From contig JAOPXO010000059.1 in the NCBI GenBank assembly GCA_025965115.1, positions 1 through 58,154 of the forward strand: a stretch of DNA of 58,154 nucleotides. Direction: 5' to 3'. Source of the stretch: Aeromicrobium sp. (GTDB taxonomy: Bacteria > Actinomycetota > Actinomycetes > Propionibacteriales > Nocardioidaceae). The first letter of the stretch is position 1, and each line of letters begins with the position of its first letter. Below are positions 9,094-18,006 of this stretch, in pieces. Below the pieces are notes generated by a model. It did not search any database and was not told the origin of the DNA. It saw only the letters and a program-made list of their open reading frames with translations. The position numbers and the translations under genes were made by a program.

Positions 9094-10215
9094 GTGATCC
9101 CGTTCCAGGTCAGGCGGCGAGCGATCGTCGGTGCCGTCGCGCTGGCCGTCTTCCAGGTCGTGGGCACATTCGGCGCGAGCAACCACCAGACCGGAGTTCG
9201 GGACATCGATGCACTCGCGGTCGTGATCGTGGTGCTCGCCGCGTTGTCACTGTCAGTGGTGGTCCGCTGGCCACGTCAGGTGATATGGCTCGTCGTCGGA
9301 CTGATCGTCGTCTACCTGGTGCGCGACTACGCGTACGGACCGGTGCTCGCCTCATTGGCGATCGCGGCCGTGGTGACCGTCGTACGTGGTCATCGCCTGA
9401 CCGCCTGGCTTGGGCTCGGCACGGTAGTCGTCGCTATGTCCTTGGCGGCCGATGAATGGTCGTGGGGTTGGTTGTCCGGAGTCGTCGCGTGGTCGCTCCT
9501 GGTGCTCGCGATCGCCGAGGTCATTCGGATCAGGCGTGAGCGCATCTCCGCCTTCCGCCGGGCCCGCGCCGAGGCCGGGCGTCGGCAAGCCAACGAGGAG
9601 CGGTTGCAGATCGCCCGTGAGCTGCACGATGTCGTCGCGCACCACATCTCGCTGATCAACGTGCAGGCCGGTGTGGCCCTGCACATCGTCGACCGACGTC
9701 CAGAGCAGGCCGAGACCGCCCTGCAAGCGATCAAGGACGCCAGCAAGGAAGCGCTTGTCGAGCTGCGATCGCTCGTCGGCATCCTGCGCGACGACGGTGA
9801 GGCGGCGCCGCGCGAGCCGACCGGCACGCTGGCCTCGCTCGACGATCTGGTCGAACGCAGCGGCCACGCCGGCCTCGCGGTGACCAAGACCGTCGAGGGC
9901 GAGGCGCGACCGCTGGCGTCGTCGGTGGAACTCGCGGCCCTGCGAATCATCCAGGAGGCGATCACGAATGTCGTACGTCACTCGGGCGCGTCGCGAGCGG
10001 TCATCACCCTCGGCTACGCCGACCAGGACCTGACGGTGACGGTGGAGGATGACGGACGCGGGCTCACCACCGGAGATGGCACCGGGATCGCCGGCATGCG
10101 GGAGCGCGCTGAGGCCCTCGGCGGCACCTTGACGGTCGGCGGCGCCCGTCCGAAGGGCGTACGCGTGAGAGCCGTCCTGCCGATCCCGGTGCGCGACACC
10201 GTGGGGGAGTCATGA
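9094..10215 (+). CDS. Two-component sensor histidine kinase (NarL-type, HisKA_3)
   Basis: A 373-residue membrane sensor kinase. The N-terminal about 130 residues hold several hydrophobic segments with almost no extracellular loop, so it may sense membrane or intramembrane signals. A coiled linker rich in Arg leads to the dimerisation domain with the phospho-accepting histidine in ARELHDVVAHH (about residue 178). The ATPase domain follows, with VVRHSGAS, DDGRG and GIAGMRERA. GTG 9094 is 6 bases after TACCGT, suggesting a leaderless start. It overlaps the response regulator by 4 bases, so the two form a pair. The signal is unknown. Confidence 0.9.
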   Translation: MIPFQVRRRAIVGAVALAVFQVVGTFGASNHQTGVRDIDALAVVIVVLAALSLSVVVRWPRQVIWLVVGLIVVYLVRDYAYGPVLASLAIAAVVTVVRGHRLTAWLGLGTVVVAMSLAADEWSWGWLSGVVAWSLLVLAIAEVIRIRRERISAFRRARAEAGRRQANEERLQIARELHDVVAHHISLINVQAGVALHIVDRRPEQAETALQAIKDASKEALVELRSLVGILRDDGEAAPREPTGTLASLDDLVERSGHAGLAVTKTVEGEARPLASSVELAALRIIQEAITNVVRHSGASRAVITLGYADQDLTVTVEDDGRGLTTGDGTGIAGMRERAEALGGTLTVGGARPKGVRVRAVLPIPVRDTVGES

Positions 10216-10874
10216 TCCGGGTGGTGCTGGTCGATGATCAGGCTCTGCTGCGGGCCGGATTCCGGGCGCTGATCGACACCGAGGAGGACATCGAGGTGGT
10301 CGCCGAGGCGTCGGACGGTCAGGAAGCCATCGACGTCATCACCCTGCAGGTGCCCGACGTGGTGCTGATGGACATCCGGATGCCGAGCGTCGATGGCCTC
10401 GAGGCGACCCAGCAGATCACCGCGAACCCGGCGCTTGAGGGCGTGCGGGTCATCATCCTCACGACCTTCGACCTGGATGAGTACGTCTTCGAGGCGGTGC
10501 GCATCGGTGCCAGCGGATTCCTCGTCAAGGACACTGAGCCGGCCGAGCTGCTGGCGGGCATACGTGCTGTCGCCGCGGGTGACGCCCTGCTGTCGCCGGG
10601 TGTGACTCGCCGACTGATCTCGGAGTTTGCCGACCGCAGTCGGGGGACGGCCGATCCGAAGGCGCTCGAGCTGCTGACCGATCGCGAGCGCGAAGTCGTC
10701 GCACTGGTGGGCGAGGGACTCAACAACGACGAGATCGGCGCGCGCCTGTTCATGAGCCCGGCGACGGCAAAGACGCACGTCAGCAGGGCGATGATCAAGC
10801 TGCATGCTCGTGATCGAGCCCAGCTCGTGGTGATCGCCTACGAGTCGGGACTCGTACGCCCCGGCTGGTCCTGA
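10212..10874 (+). CDS. Response regulator, NarL/LuxR family
   Basis: A 220-residue response regulator paired with the upstream kinase (ATGA overlap). The receiver domain (residues 1-120) has the acidic pair VDD (8-9), the phosphorylatable Asp54 in VLMDIRMPS and a conserved Lys in FLVKDTEP. The C-terminal LuxR-type helix-turn-helix is LTDREREVVALVGEGL through TAKTHVSRAMIKL. The family binds DNA as a dimer. Targets cannot be read from the sequence; the adjacent SHOCT membrane protein is a plausible one by position. Confidence 0.93.
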   Translation: MIRVVLVDDQALLRAGFRALIDTEEDIEVVAEASDGQEAIDVITLQVPDVVLMDIRMPSVDGLEATQQITANPALEGVRVIILTTFDLDEYVFEAVRIGASGFLVKDTEPAELLAGIRAVAAGDALLSPGVTRRLISEFADRSRGTADPKALELLTDREREVVALVGEGLNNDEIGARLFMSPATAKTHVSRAMIKLHARDRAQLVVIAYESGLVRPGWS

Positions 10875-10884
10875 CCACCGCCGG

Positions 10885-10902
10885 GTACGCCCTCTGGCGT
10901 AC
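10885..10902 (+). terminator. Hairpin after the two-component system
   Basis: GTACGCC-CTCT-GGCGTAC forms a perfect 7-bp stem with a 4-base loop, 11 bases after the response regulator stop. There is no U-tract, which is common for actinobacterial terminators, so its strength is uncertain. Confidence 0.45.
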
Positions 10903-10989
10903 GCGAAGTGACTCCGCTCAGCCGATTTGCCGGCTCGTCGATCTGACGAGACTCGAAGGGTCAGAACAACCCTTCAAAGGAGCACCATC

Positions 10990-11238
10990 ATGTTGACCAC
11001 AGTCCTTGCGAATCACGACCACTGGGACGGACCGGGCCATTGGTGGCCGATCTTCCCACTCATCTGGCTCGCGTTCATCATCTTCCTCATCGCGATGTGC
11101 GGCCGGTTCGGCCGCCGCCGCTGGCACAGCGGTTCGTACGCCGGCCAGTCCCGGCTGGCTGAGCGGTTCGCCGCCGGCGAGATCGATGAGTCGGAGTATC
11201 GCGATCGCCTCGCCGTCCTCCGTGAGAAGGACAAATGA
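10990..11238 (+). CDS. Small SHOCT-domain membrane protein
   Basis: An 82-residue protein. A His/Trp-rich N-terminus (HDHWDGPGHWW) leads into one membrane segment (about residues 20-40), then a basic stretch and a C-terminal SHOCT motif (SRLAERFAAGEIDESEYRDRLAVL). SHOCT motifs are short helical oligomerisation or interaction modules. ATG 10990 has an AAGGAG site at ideal spacing. It lies alone between a hairpin and a strong terminator and just after a two-component system. The His/Trp-rich head could bind metal or sit at the membrane surface; this is inference. Confidence 0.8.
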   Translation: MLTTVLANHDHWDGPGHWWPIFPLIWLAFIIFLIAMCGRFGRRRWHSGSYAGQSRLAERFAAGEIDESEYRDRLAVLREKDK

Positions 11239-11276
11239 ACCGATTCGCCGTCGGGGTCGTCGCCTGATCTGCTTCC

Positions 11277-11312
11277 CGGTGTCTCAGCGAACGAGCGTCC
11301 GCTGAGACACCG
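11277..11312 (+). terminator. Strong terminator-like hairpin
   Basis: A perfect 13-bp inverted repeat (arms 11277-11289 and 11300-11312, starting CGGTGTCTCAGCG) encloses a 10-base loop. It lies 39 bases after the SHOCT gene and just before the mec promoter (GATAAA at 11324-11329). It most likely ends SHOCT transcription; an operator role for mec is the alternative because of its closeness to that promoter. Confidence 0.65.
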
Positions 11313-11337
11313 CGGTGATTGCCGATAAACTCCGCTG

Positions 11338-11796
11338 GTGCTGACGATCGACCAGGTCACGCATGACGCGATCATCGCGCATGCCCGGCGTGACCACCCC
11401 GATGAGGCCTGCGGCGTCGTGGCCGGCGCGATCGGCTCGGACCTGCCGACCCGACTCGTCCCGATGCTGAACGCCGCGATGTCGCCGACGTTCTACGAGT
11501 TCGACTCCGGCGATCTGCTCAAGCTCTATCGCGACATGGACGACCGGGACGAAGAGCCGGTGATCGTCTATCACTCGCACACCTCGACCGAGGCCTATCC
11601 GTCGCGAACCGACATCAACCTCGCCGGTGAGCCCGGTGCCCACTACGTGCTGGTCTCCACGCGAGATGGTGCCGATCAGGGCGGACCGGTCGACTTCCGG
11701 TCCTACCGGATCGTGGACGGCGAAGTCACCGAGGAAGAAGTTCGCGTGGTTGAGGCTTATACAGATGCTGAGCACTCTGAACAGAAGGAACACTGA
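11338..11796 (+). CDS. mec: Mec-type JAMM metallopeptidase acting on CysO-cysteine
   Basis: A 152-residue zinc peptidase of the Mov34/MPN/PAD-1 family. The full JAMM motif is present as HSHTSTEAYPSRTD (HxH-x7-S-x2-D). In Mycobacterium, Mec hydrolyses the CysO-cysteine adduct to release cysteine and regenerate the sulfur carrier. Order and overlaps with cysO and cysM support the same role here. GTG 11338 is 8 bases after GATAAA, so the transcript may be leaderless; the stop overlaps the cysO ATG by one base. The conserved order clpS-aosR-...-mec-cysO-cysM is kept but interrupted by a two-component system and SHOCT gene. Confidence 0.93.
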   Translation: MLTIDQVTHDAIIAHARRDHPDEACGVVAGAIGSDLPTRLVPMLNAAMSPTFYEFDSGDLLKLYRDMDDRDEEPVIVYHSHTSTEAYPSRTDINLAGEPGAHYVLVSTRDGADQGGPVDFRSYRIVDGEVTEEEVRVVEAYTDAEHSEQKEH

Positions 11797-12068
11797 TGGC
11801 CATCGAGGTCCGCATTCCCACGATCCTGCGCACATACACCGACGGCGAACGCGTCGTCGAGAGCGGTGGCGCCACGGTGGCTGAGCTCATTGACCAGCTC
11901 GAGACCGATCATGTCGGCATCAAGGAGCGCCTGATAGAGAACGCCGAGGTGCGCCGATTCGTCAACATCTACGTCAATGACGAGGACATCCGCTTCACCG
12001 GCGGGCTCGCCACGCCTGTTGCCGATGGCGACACCGTGGTCATCCTGCCGGCCGTCGCCGGCGGCTAG
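11796..12068 (+). CDS. cysO: Sulfur-carrier protein CysO (MoaD/ThiS family)
   Basis: A 90-residue ubiquitin-fold sulfur carrier. The C-terminus VVILPAVAGG ends in the Gly-Gly that is converted to thiocarboxylate by an MoeB/MoeZ-type enzyme (not in this window). The thiocarboxylate donates sulfur to O-phosphoserine on CysM. The gene overlaps mec by one base (TGATG) and lies 9 bases before cysM, so the three form one operon. Confidence 0.95.
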   Translation: MAIEVRIPTILRTYTDGERVVESGGATVAELIDQLETDHVGIKERLIENAEVRRFVNIYVNDEDIRFTGGLATPVADGDTVVILPAVAGG

Positions 12069-13025
<957 letters not shown>

Positions 13026-13060
13026 ATCCCGGACCTGTCCCTGTCATTTAGTTGGTGTGT

Positions 13061-13073
13061 CACAATAGTTGTG
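13061..13073. promoter_or_regulatory. Palindrome over the MarR gene start
   Basis: CACAA-TAG-TTGTG is a perfect 13-bp palindrome that includes the -10-like CACAAT and reaches the GTG start at 13073. This is the usual place for MarR autorepression. Confidence 0.5.
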
Positions 13074-13516
13074 TGAGTACAAGCAAAGCAGCAGGCTCAA
13101 CCACATCCCGCACCGCGACATGGATGGCGATGGCCACGCTGGTCATGGACAACAAAGGCACTTGGCGCGACACCGTCGCGACGGTCACCGGCATCCCGTT
13201 CGGCCGTTTCCGCGCGCTACGACGACTGGAGAGTGAGTCGAAGACGCAGGCCGAGCTCGGCGCGCAGCTCGGTATCGACGCTCCGGCCACTTCCGTGTTG
13301 GTCGGCGAGCTCCTGGCCGACGGCCTGGTCACCCGCGTGGTTGACCCGGCCGACGGTCGTCGCAAGCTGGTGAGCGCCACTGAGAAGGGGCGGGCGACCG
13401 TCCGGCGGGTGCGTGAGCTGCCCGAGGCCGCACCGCCGCCGCTGGACATGCTCAGTGACGACGAGGTGGCGACGCTTGCCGCGATCGTCCGCAAGATGCA
13501 AGGGGATGCATCGTGA
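13073..13516 (+). CDS. MarR-family transcriptional regulator
   Basis: A 147-residue winged-helix repressor. The helix-turn-helix is KTQAELGAQLGIDAPATSV, followed by the recognition helix and the wing with the DPADGRRKLV motif typical of MarR. Start GTG 13073 was chosen because it follows CACAAT by 6 bases; longer in-frame starts would read through the promoter. Its stop overlaps the MFS start (GTGA), so regulator and pump are co-transcribed, the classic arrangement in which the exported compound induces the operon. Confidence 0.88.
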   Translation: MSTSKAAGSTTSRTATWMAMATLVMDNKGTWRDTVATVTGIPFGRFRALRRLESESKTQAELGAQLGIDAPATSVLVGELLADGLVTRVVDPADGRRKLVSATEKGRATVRRVRELPEAAPPPLDMLSDDEVATLAAIVRKMQGDAS

Positions 13517-14961
13517 CGGCCACTCAGAAACCGGTTCGCGGGGTCCAGGCGCATGAGCTCGATCGCAAGGGCCGACGCTTCGTGCTCGCAACCTGCTGCA
13601 TGAGCCTGTTCATCGTCGGCCTTGATGTCTCGGGCCTCAATCTCGCCCTGCCCTCGATTGCCCGCGACCTGCATGCGCCATTCAGCGACTTGCAATGGAC
13701 GATCGACGCCTACGCCGTCGTCATCGCTGGCCTGTTGATGTTGTCGGGCTCGGTCGCCGACCGCGTCGGCCGGCGCCGCATCTTCCGCATCGGTCTGGTC
13801 GTCTTCGGCCTCGGCTCCGGCCTGTGTGCGGTGGCTCCGACCTCGGAGCTCTTGATCGCCGCCCGGGTGGTGCAAGCCGTCGGTGGCTCGATGCTCAACC
13901 CCGTCGCCATGTCGATCATCACCAATACCTTCCACGACGCCAAGGAGCGCGCGCAGGCCATCGGGGTCTGGGGCGGCACTGTCGGGTTGAGCTTGGCGCT
14001 CGGGCCGCTGATTGGTGGCGTGCTCGTGGAGACCGTCGGCTGGCGGGCGATCTTCCTGGTCAACGTGCCGGTGGTCCTGCTCGCCCTGGCTCTCACGGTC
14101 CGGTACGTGCCGGAATCGCGGGCCGATCGTCCGCGCGCCTTCGACCCGATCGGTCAGGCGTTGGTGATGGTCATGCTGGTCGCCCTCGTGTTCGGCATCA
14201 TCGAGGGTCGCGACCTCGGCTGGGGCGACTGGCGGGTCTTGGGTGCCTTCTTTGTGTCGGTCCTGTCGCTGTCAGCGCTGATCTGGTTCGAACGACGCTC
14301 AGCAGAGCCGTTGCTCAGCCCGGTGTTCTTCACCAGCATTCCGTTCACCGGCGCGATCCTGAGTGCCGTGCTGGGCTTCGCTGCGATGGGCGGATTTCTG
14401 TTCCTGAACACGCTCTACCTTCAGGATGTACGAGGGTTCACCGCGCTGCACGCAGGTTTGATGACTCTGCCGATGGCTGGCTTTGCCGCCGTCATGGCGC
14501 CTGTCTCCGGCCGTCTCGTCGGCACGATCGGACCACGGATCCCCATGGTGCTGGCGGGCGTCGGCATCACGGCGTCGTCGCTGCTCCTGGTGCATCTGAC
14601 ACCAGGGATGAACCTGTGGCTGCTCGGCACCGCATACGCGGCGTTTGGATTCGGGTTCGGCATGCTCAACGCGCCGATCACCAACGCCGCAGTCAGTGGC
14701 ATGCCACGCAGCCAGGCCGGCGTCGCCGCGGCAATCGCCTCGACCAGCCGCCAGGTCGGATCCGCACTGGGCGTTGCCGTGCTCGGAGCGATTGCCTTCG
14801 GACGTCTGTCCGGACCCGTGTCGAGCGGCTTCTCCGAAGCCACCCACGCGGCGTGGGTAGTGATGGCGGGCTGTGGGGTGGCGCTCGTCGTCATGGCAGC
14901 AGTGGTCACGAGCGGCGTTGCCCGACGCAGCGCCGAGCGCGTCGGTGATCTCGTCGCCTAG
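13513..14961 (+). CDS. MFS drug efflux transporter (DHA2, 14-TM)
   Basis: A 482-residue drug:H+ antiporter of the EmrB/QacA type. Fourteen hydrophobic segments can be placed. The antiporter motif A is seen as GSVADRVGRRRIFRIG, and NLALPSIARDL with DLQWTIDAY near TM1-TM2 is typical of DHA2 pumps. The gene overlaps the MarR regulator by 4 bases. The substrate is unknown, probably a hydrophobic or cationic toxic compound. Confidence 0.92.
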   Translation: MTATQKPVRGVQAHELDRKGRRFVLATCCMSLFIVGLDVSGLNLALPSIARDLHAPFSDLQWTIDAYAVVIAGLLMLSGSVADRVGRRRIFRIGLVVFGLGSGLCAVAPTSELLIAARVVQAVGGSMLNPVAMSIITNTFHDAKERAQAIGVWGGTVGLSLALGPLIGGVLVETVGWRAIFLVNVPVVLLALALTVRYVPESRADRPRAFDPIGQALVMVMLVALVFGIIEGRDLGWGDWRVLGAFFVSVLSLSALIWFERRSAEPLLSPVFFTSIPFTGAILSAVLGFAAMGGFLFLNTLYLQDVRGFTALHAGLMTLPMAGFAAVMAPVSGRLVGTIGPRIPMVLAGVGITASSLLLVHLTPGMNLWLLGTAYAAFGFGFGMLNAPITNAAVSGMPRSQAGVAAAIASTSRQVGSALGVAVLGAIAFGRLSGPVSSGFSEATHAAWVVMAGCGVALVVMAAVVTSGVARRSAERVGDLVA

Positions 14962-14988
14962 TCCGGAGTGGTCTCTGGGCCTAGGTGC

Positions 14989-15276
14989 TCAGACGGCGAC
15001 GTCGAGGCGCACCGTGACGAGATCGCCGGTGTCGAGTCCTTCCGCCTTGCGTACGGCGGCCTTCACTGGCACGACGTACTGCCCACCCTTCGGGAACAGC
15101 GCAGTCGTCCACACCGTCCCGTTGATGTGCGCTGTGACCGGGATCATTCCCCAGCCGTACGACACCATCGGCGACGCCGCTTCGAGCGGGCCACAGTCGT
15201 CATCCGGAACAGTGACGAAGTAGAAGGGTGACGGACCCTTCCAGAACCACACCTCACCGCTGAACTCAAGATGCAT
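14989..15276 (-). CDS. DUF1905 domain protein
   Basis: A 95-residue small beta-barrel protein of the DUF1905 family. Signature segments are FSGEVWFWKG at the start, MIPVTAHINGTVWTTALFPKGG in the middle and TGDLVTVRL at the end. The family is uncharacterised and often stands alone or next to YdeI-type proteins. ATG 15276 follows a CAGACT hexamer by 6 bases, a possible leaderless promoter. It converges on the MFS gene. Confidence 0.85.
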   Translation of the reverse strand: MHLEFSGEVWFWKGPSPFYFVTVPDDDCGPLEAASPMVSYGWGMIPVTAHINGTVWTTALFPKGGQYVVPVKAAVRKAEGLDTGDLVTVRLDVAV

Positions 15277-15372
15277 GAGCCCAGTCTGGCTCGAATCGAC
15301 CGCTTGCGCAGATGACGAGTCGGTCAGGAATCGAGAAGCGCCCGCCGCCCGCGCACCCCTAGCGTTGTCGGC

Positions 15373-15981
15373 ATGACATCAATCAACGCAATCGTTCTCG
15401 AAGTTCCCGACCCTGCGGCCGCCCGCGCGTTCTACTCCGCCGCATTCGATCTGGACCGACAGCTGGACCTGCGCGCGTCGGACGCGCCGACGAGTGGATT
15501 TCGCGGGTTCACCCTCTCGCTGGTGGTGTCCCAACCATCGACGGTCGACAGCCTCGTCGGTACCGCCATCAATGCCGGCGCCACGACGTTGAAGCCGGTC
15601 GCCAAGGGTATGTGGGGCTACGGCGGCGTCGTGCAGGCTCCGGACGGCACGATCTGGAAGGTCGCCACGTCGTCGAAGAAGGACAGTGGCCCCGCCACGC
15701 GACAGATCGACGACCTCGTGCTGTTGATCGGGGTAGCGGACGTCAAGGCCACGAAGCGCTTCTACGTCGATCGTGGCCTCACCGTGGGGAAGAGCTTCGG
15801 CAGCAAGTACGTCGAGTTCGACACCATCAACATCAAGCTGGCGCTCTATGGGCGCCGCGCCCTTGCCAAGGACGCCGGTGTCTCCGAGGAAGGCAGCGGA
15901 TCGCACCGGATTGTCATCTCCGGTGACGCCGGAACGTTCGAAGATCCTGACGAGTTCGCCTGGGAGTCCGCAGCGGTCTGA
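15373..15981 (+). CDS. Glyoxalase/bleomycin-resistance (VOC) family protein
   Basis: A 202-residue protein with two VOC modules (about residues 1-95 and 110-195), each beginning with a beta strand and a PDPAAARAFY or DVKATKRFY helix. VOC proteins bind a metal and catalyse isomerisation, dioxygenation or thiol transfer, or simply bind drugs; ligand residues are not clear enough to choose. ATG 15373 is 7 bases after TAGCGT, so leaderless expression is likely. Function unknown. Confidence 0.85.
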   Translation: MTSINAIVLEVPDPAAARAFYSAAFDLDRQLDLRASDAPTSGFRGFTLSLVVSQPSTVDSLVGTAINAGATTLKPVAKGMWGYGGVVQAPDGTIWKVATSSKKDSGPATRQIDDLVLLIGVADVKATKRFYVDRGLTVGKSFGSKYVEFDTINIKLALYGRRALAKDAGVSEEGSGSHRIVISGDAGTFEDPDEFAWESAAV

Positions 15982-16033
15982 CGTACCAGAGGTGGGCCGT
16001 TCTGTCGGCGGAGGATCGTAGGTTTGTGGGGTC

Positions 16034-16654
16034 ATGACAGCAGCTCGCAACCGCGTCACACCCCTCGGAGACATTGTGGCGACGCCGCTGCGCGGAGCCT
16101 GGACCGGCAACCGTGGCGGACGAATCCATTCCGGCCGGGAGATCGTCCGGTTCCACGCCAGCGATCTGTGGATCACCTGCGCCCTCGAGTTCCGCGGCTG
16201 GTGGAGCGAGCAGTGGCAGCCGAATCACTTCACCTGGCTGTTCTTCCACGACGAGGCCGTGTCGTTCGCGGCGGGCCATCGGCCGTGCGCCCTCTGTCGG
16301 CGCGGCAGCTATGACGCCTATCGGCAGGGTTGGGCCGATGAGCTGGGCGTGGAGGTGCCGTCCGCCAAGGAGATGAATGCCCAGCTCCATGGTGAGCGCA
16401 TCGTGCGTGGCACCCATCGTCGGCGGTTCCACCCGATGTCGTGGGGGTCATTGCCCGACGGCGTATTCGTGCTGGTCGACGACTCACCGTGGCTCGTCCA
16501 CCGTGAGGAGCTGGTCAGCTGGACTTCCGACGGCTACGGCCCTCGTCGTCGGATGCCGCACGACGGGACGGCCTCGGTCATCACGCCACCATCGACCGTG
16601 GCGGTGCTGCGCTCTGGCTATCCCGTCCAGATCGACGCCAGCGCTGACGGCTGA
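16034..16654 (+). CDS. Conserved-looking protein with a CxxC motif, function unknown
   Basis: A 206-residue soluble protein rich in Trp, His and Arg. I do not recognise a named domain. The most distinctive segment is AGHRPCALCRRGSYDAYRQGW at about residues 80-100, a CxxC preceded by His that could bind a metal or nucleic acid. Another feature is the repeated pairing of aromatic and basic residues (EFRGWWSEQWQPNHFTWLFF). The N-terminus TPLGDIVATPLRGAWTGNRGG looks like a beta-barrel start. It converges with the SCO1664-family gene, 11 bases apart. ATG 16034 lies 9 bases after TAGGTT. Confidence 0.7.
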   Translation: MTAARNRVTPLGDIVATPLRGAWTGNRGGRIHSGREIVRFHASDLWITCALEFRGWWSEQWQPNHFTWLFFHDEAVSFAAGHRPCALCRRGSYDAYRQGWADELGVEVPSAKEMNAQLHGERIVRGTHRRRFHPMSWGSLPDGVFVLVDDSPWLVHREELVSWTSDGYGPRRRMPHDGTASVITPPSTVAVLRSGYPVQIDASADG

Positions 16655-16665
16655 ACGCCTACACG

Positions 16666-17436
16666 TCAGAACGGTGGCCAGGGGATGGCCGGCATGCGAC
16701 CCCGTGGAGCGGGGAACCTGGGCTCCTGCAACAGCAGGTCGCAGCGGTCCGCAAGCGCGTCGATCTCGGCGTCGCTGAGCAACGGTGTCAAGGTCTCGCC
16801 GAGCTCTCCGGTCAGAGCGGTGCGCACTCGTTCGACCCCCGCCAGCTCATCGGCGTGGAGGTCCCGGCCCAGCCAGCCCCACAGGATCGTGCGCAGTTTG
16901 TGCTCGGTGTGGAACGTGATCCCGTGGTCGACACCATGGCGGTGCCCGCCGACCATCTCGAGCACGTGGCCGCCCTTGCGGTCAGCATTGTTGACGACGA
17001 TGTCGAACACCGCCATACGCCTCAAAGCGGGGGAGTCCTCGTGGATCAGAGACACCGGTCGGTCCTCGGCGTCGAGGCCGTCCAGGACATGGCACCACCC
17101 CTCGGGAGGCATGGTGTCGCCAGCGACCAACGTGACGGCTTCCTGCTCGGGATCTGGCTCCTGCCACAGCTGCACCATCCCGGCGCCCAGCGGACCTTCC
17201 CGCAACCAGGTGTGGGGGACGATATTCCAGCCGAGCGCCTCCGAGAGCGCGTACGCGGCCACCTCACGTTGCGCGAGATTGCCGTCCGGGAAGTCCCACA
17301 GCGGTCGCTCGCCCGCAATCGGCTTGTAGACGACGGTCACGTCACCGATGTGACCGACGAACGTCGCGTTCGAGGCGGCAACGATGCGACTGGCCAGCAC
17401 GATCTCGCCGTTGACGAGATCGGTCCGGAGGGTCAC
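16666..17436 (-). CDS. SCO1664 family protein (PI3/4-kinase-like fold)
   Basis: A 256-residue member of the actinobacterial SCO1664 family, distantly similar to phosphatidylinositol 3/4-kinases. Kinase-like segments are VVYKPIAGERPLWDFP (a possible nucleotide lysine), VFDIVVNNADRKGGH (catalytic-loop-like) and GVDHGITFH (metal-loop-like). It is the last gene of a three-gene operon with DUF3090 and a phosphomutase; its GTG start overlaps the DUF3090 stop (GTGA). In mycobacteria the same trio lies near mshC, the mycothiol ligase gene, but no mshC is found next to it here. The reaction is unknown. Confidence 0.85.
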   Translation of the reverse strand: MTLRTDLVNGEIVLASRIVAASNATFVGHIGDVTVVYKPIAGERPLWDFPDGNLAQREVAAYALSEALGWNIVPHTWLREGPLGAGMVQLWQEPDPEQEAVTLVAGDTMPPEGWCHVLDGLDAEDRPVSLIHEDSPALRRMAVFDIVVNNADRKGGHVLEMVGGHRHGVDHGITFHTEHKLRTILWGWLGRDLHADELAGVERVRTALTGELGETLTPLLSDAEIDALADRCDLLLQEPRFPAPRGRMPAIPWPPF

Positions 17437-17996
17437 TGGAATCCGTCGGGAAGCTCGCAGACGTGGTCTTCAGAGTCCATCGGGACGCTGCAGAGGGGAC
17501 AGATCGGCCGGCCAGCGCCCACCACCTCGCGCGTGCGCTTCGCGAAAGCCCGGGCGGTGCCGACCGGGATGCGTACGACCATGACCTCTTCGGGCTCGAC
17601 CTCGATCTCAATCTCCTCGAGACCGTCAAATTCCTCGGCGTCCACCTCGATGATCGGGAACGCCTCGATCACGATCTGCGCGGTCGCCGGGTCCCAGCCC
17701 AGCCCCATGGCACCGGCACGGAACTGCTCCTCGACCGGCTGCTCCAGAGGGTCGTTGTCGACGAGTCCCTCCGGCGTGAGGGCCGGGACACTGAACGGAT
17801 TGCCGTCCTCGGTCATCAACTCGTCGAGGATCTCCTCGATCCGCTCGGCCAGCGCCGCCGACTGCTGCTTCTCGAGCGCGATGCTCACGAGTTGTCTTCC
17901 GGCACGTGCCTGCAGGTAGAAGGTGCGTTCACCGGGCTGTCCGACGGTGCCGATGACCAGTCGATCGGGCCAGTCGAATCCGTGGACGATGGTCAT
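17433..17996 (-). CDS. DUF3090 family protein
   Basis: A 187-residue DUF3090 protein. The N-terminus IVHGFDWPDRLVIGTVGQPGERTFYLQA is the family signature. The C-terminus carries a zinc-ribbon-like CPLCSVPMDSEDHVC (two Cys, then His and Cys), suggesting a bound zinc. ATG 17996 is 7 bases after TAACAT, consistent with a leaderless internal promoter, although it lies only 10 bases downstream of the phosphomutase gene. Function unknown; always found with the SCO1664-type kinase-like protein. Confidence 0.88.
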   Translation of the reverse strand: MTIVHGFDWPDRLVIGTVGQPGERTFYLQARAGRQLVSIALEKQQSAALAERIEEILDELMTEDGNPFSVPALTPEGLVDNDPLEQPVEEQFRAGAMGLGWDPATAQIVIEAFPIIEVDAEEFDGLEEIEIEVEPEEVMVVRIPVGTARAFAKRTREVVGAGRPICPLCSVPMDSEDHVCELPDGFQ

Positions 17997-18006
17997 GGCC
18001 TCAATG

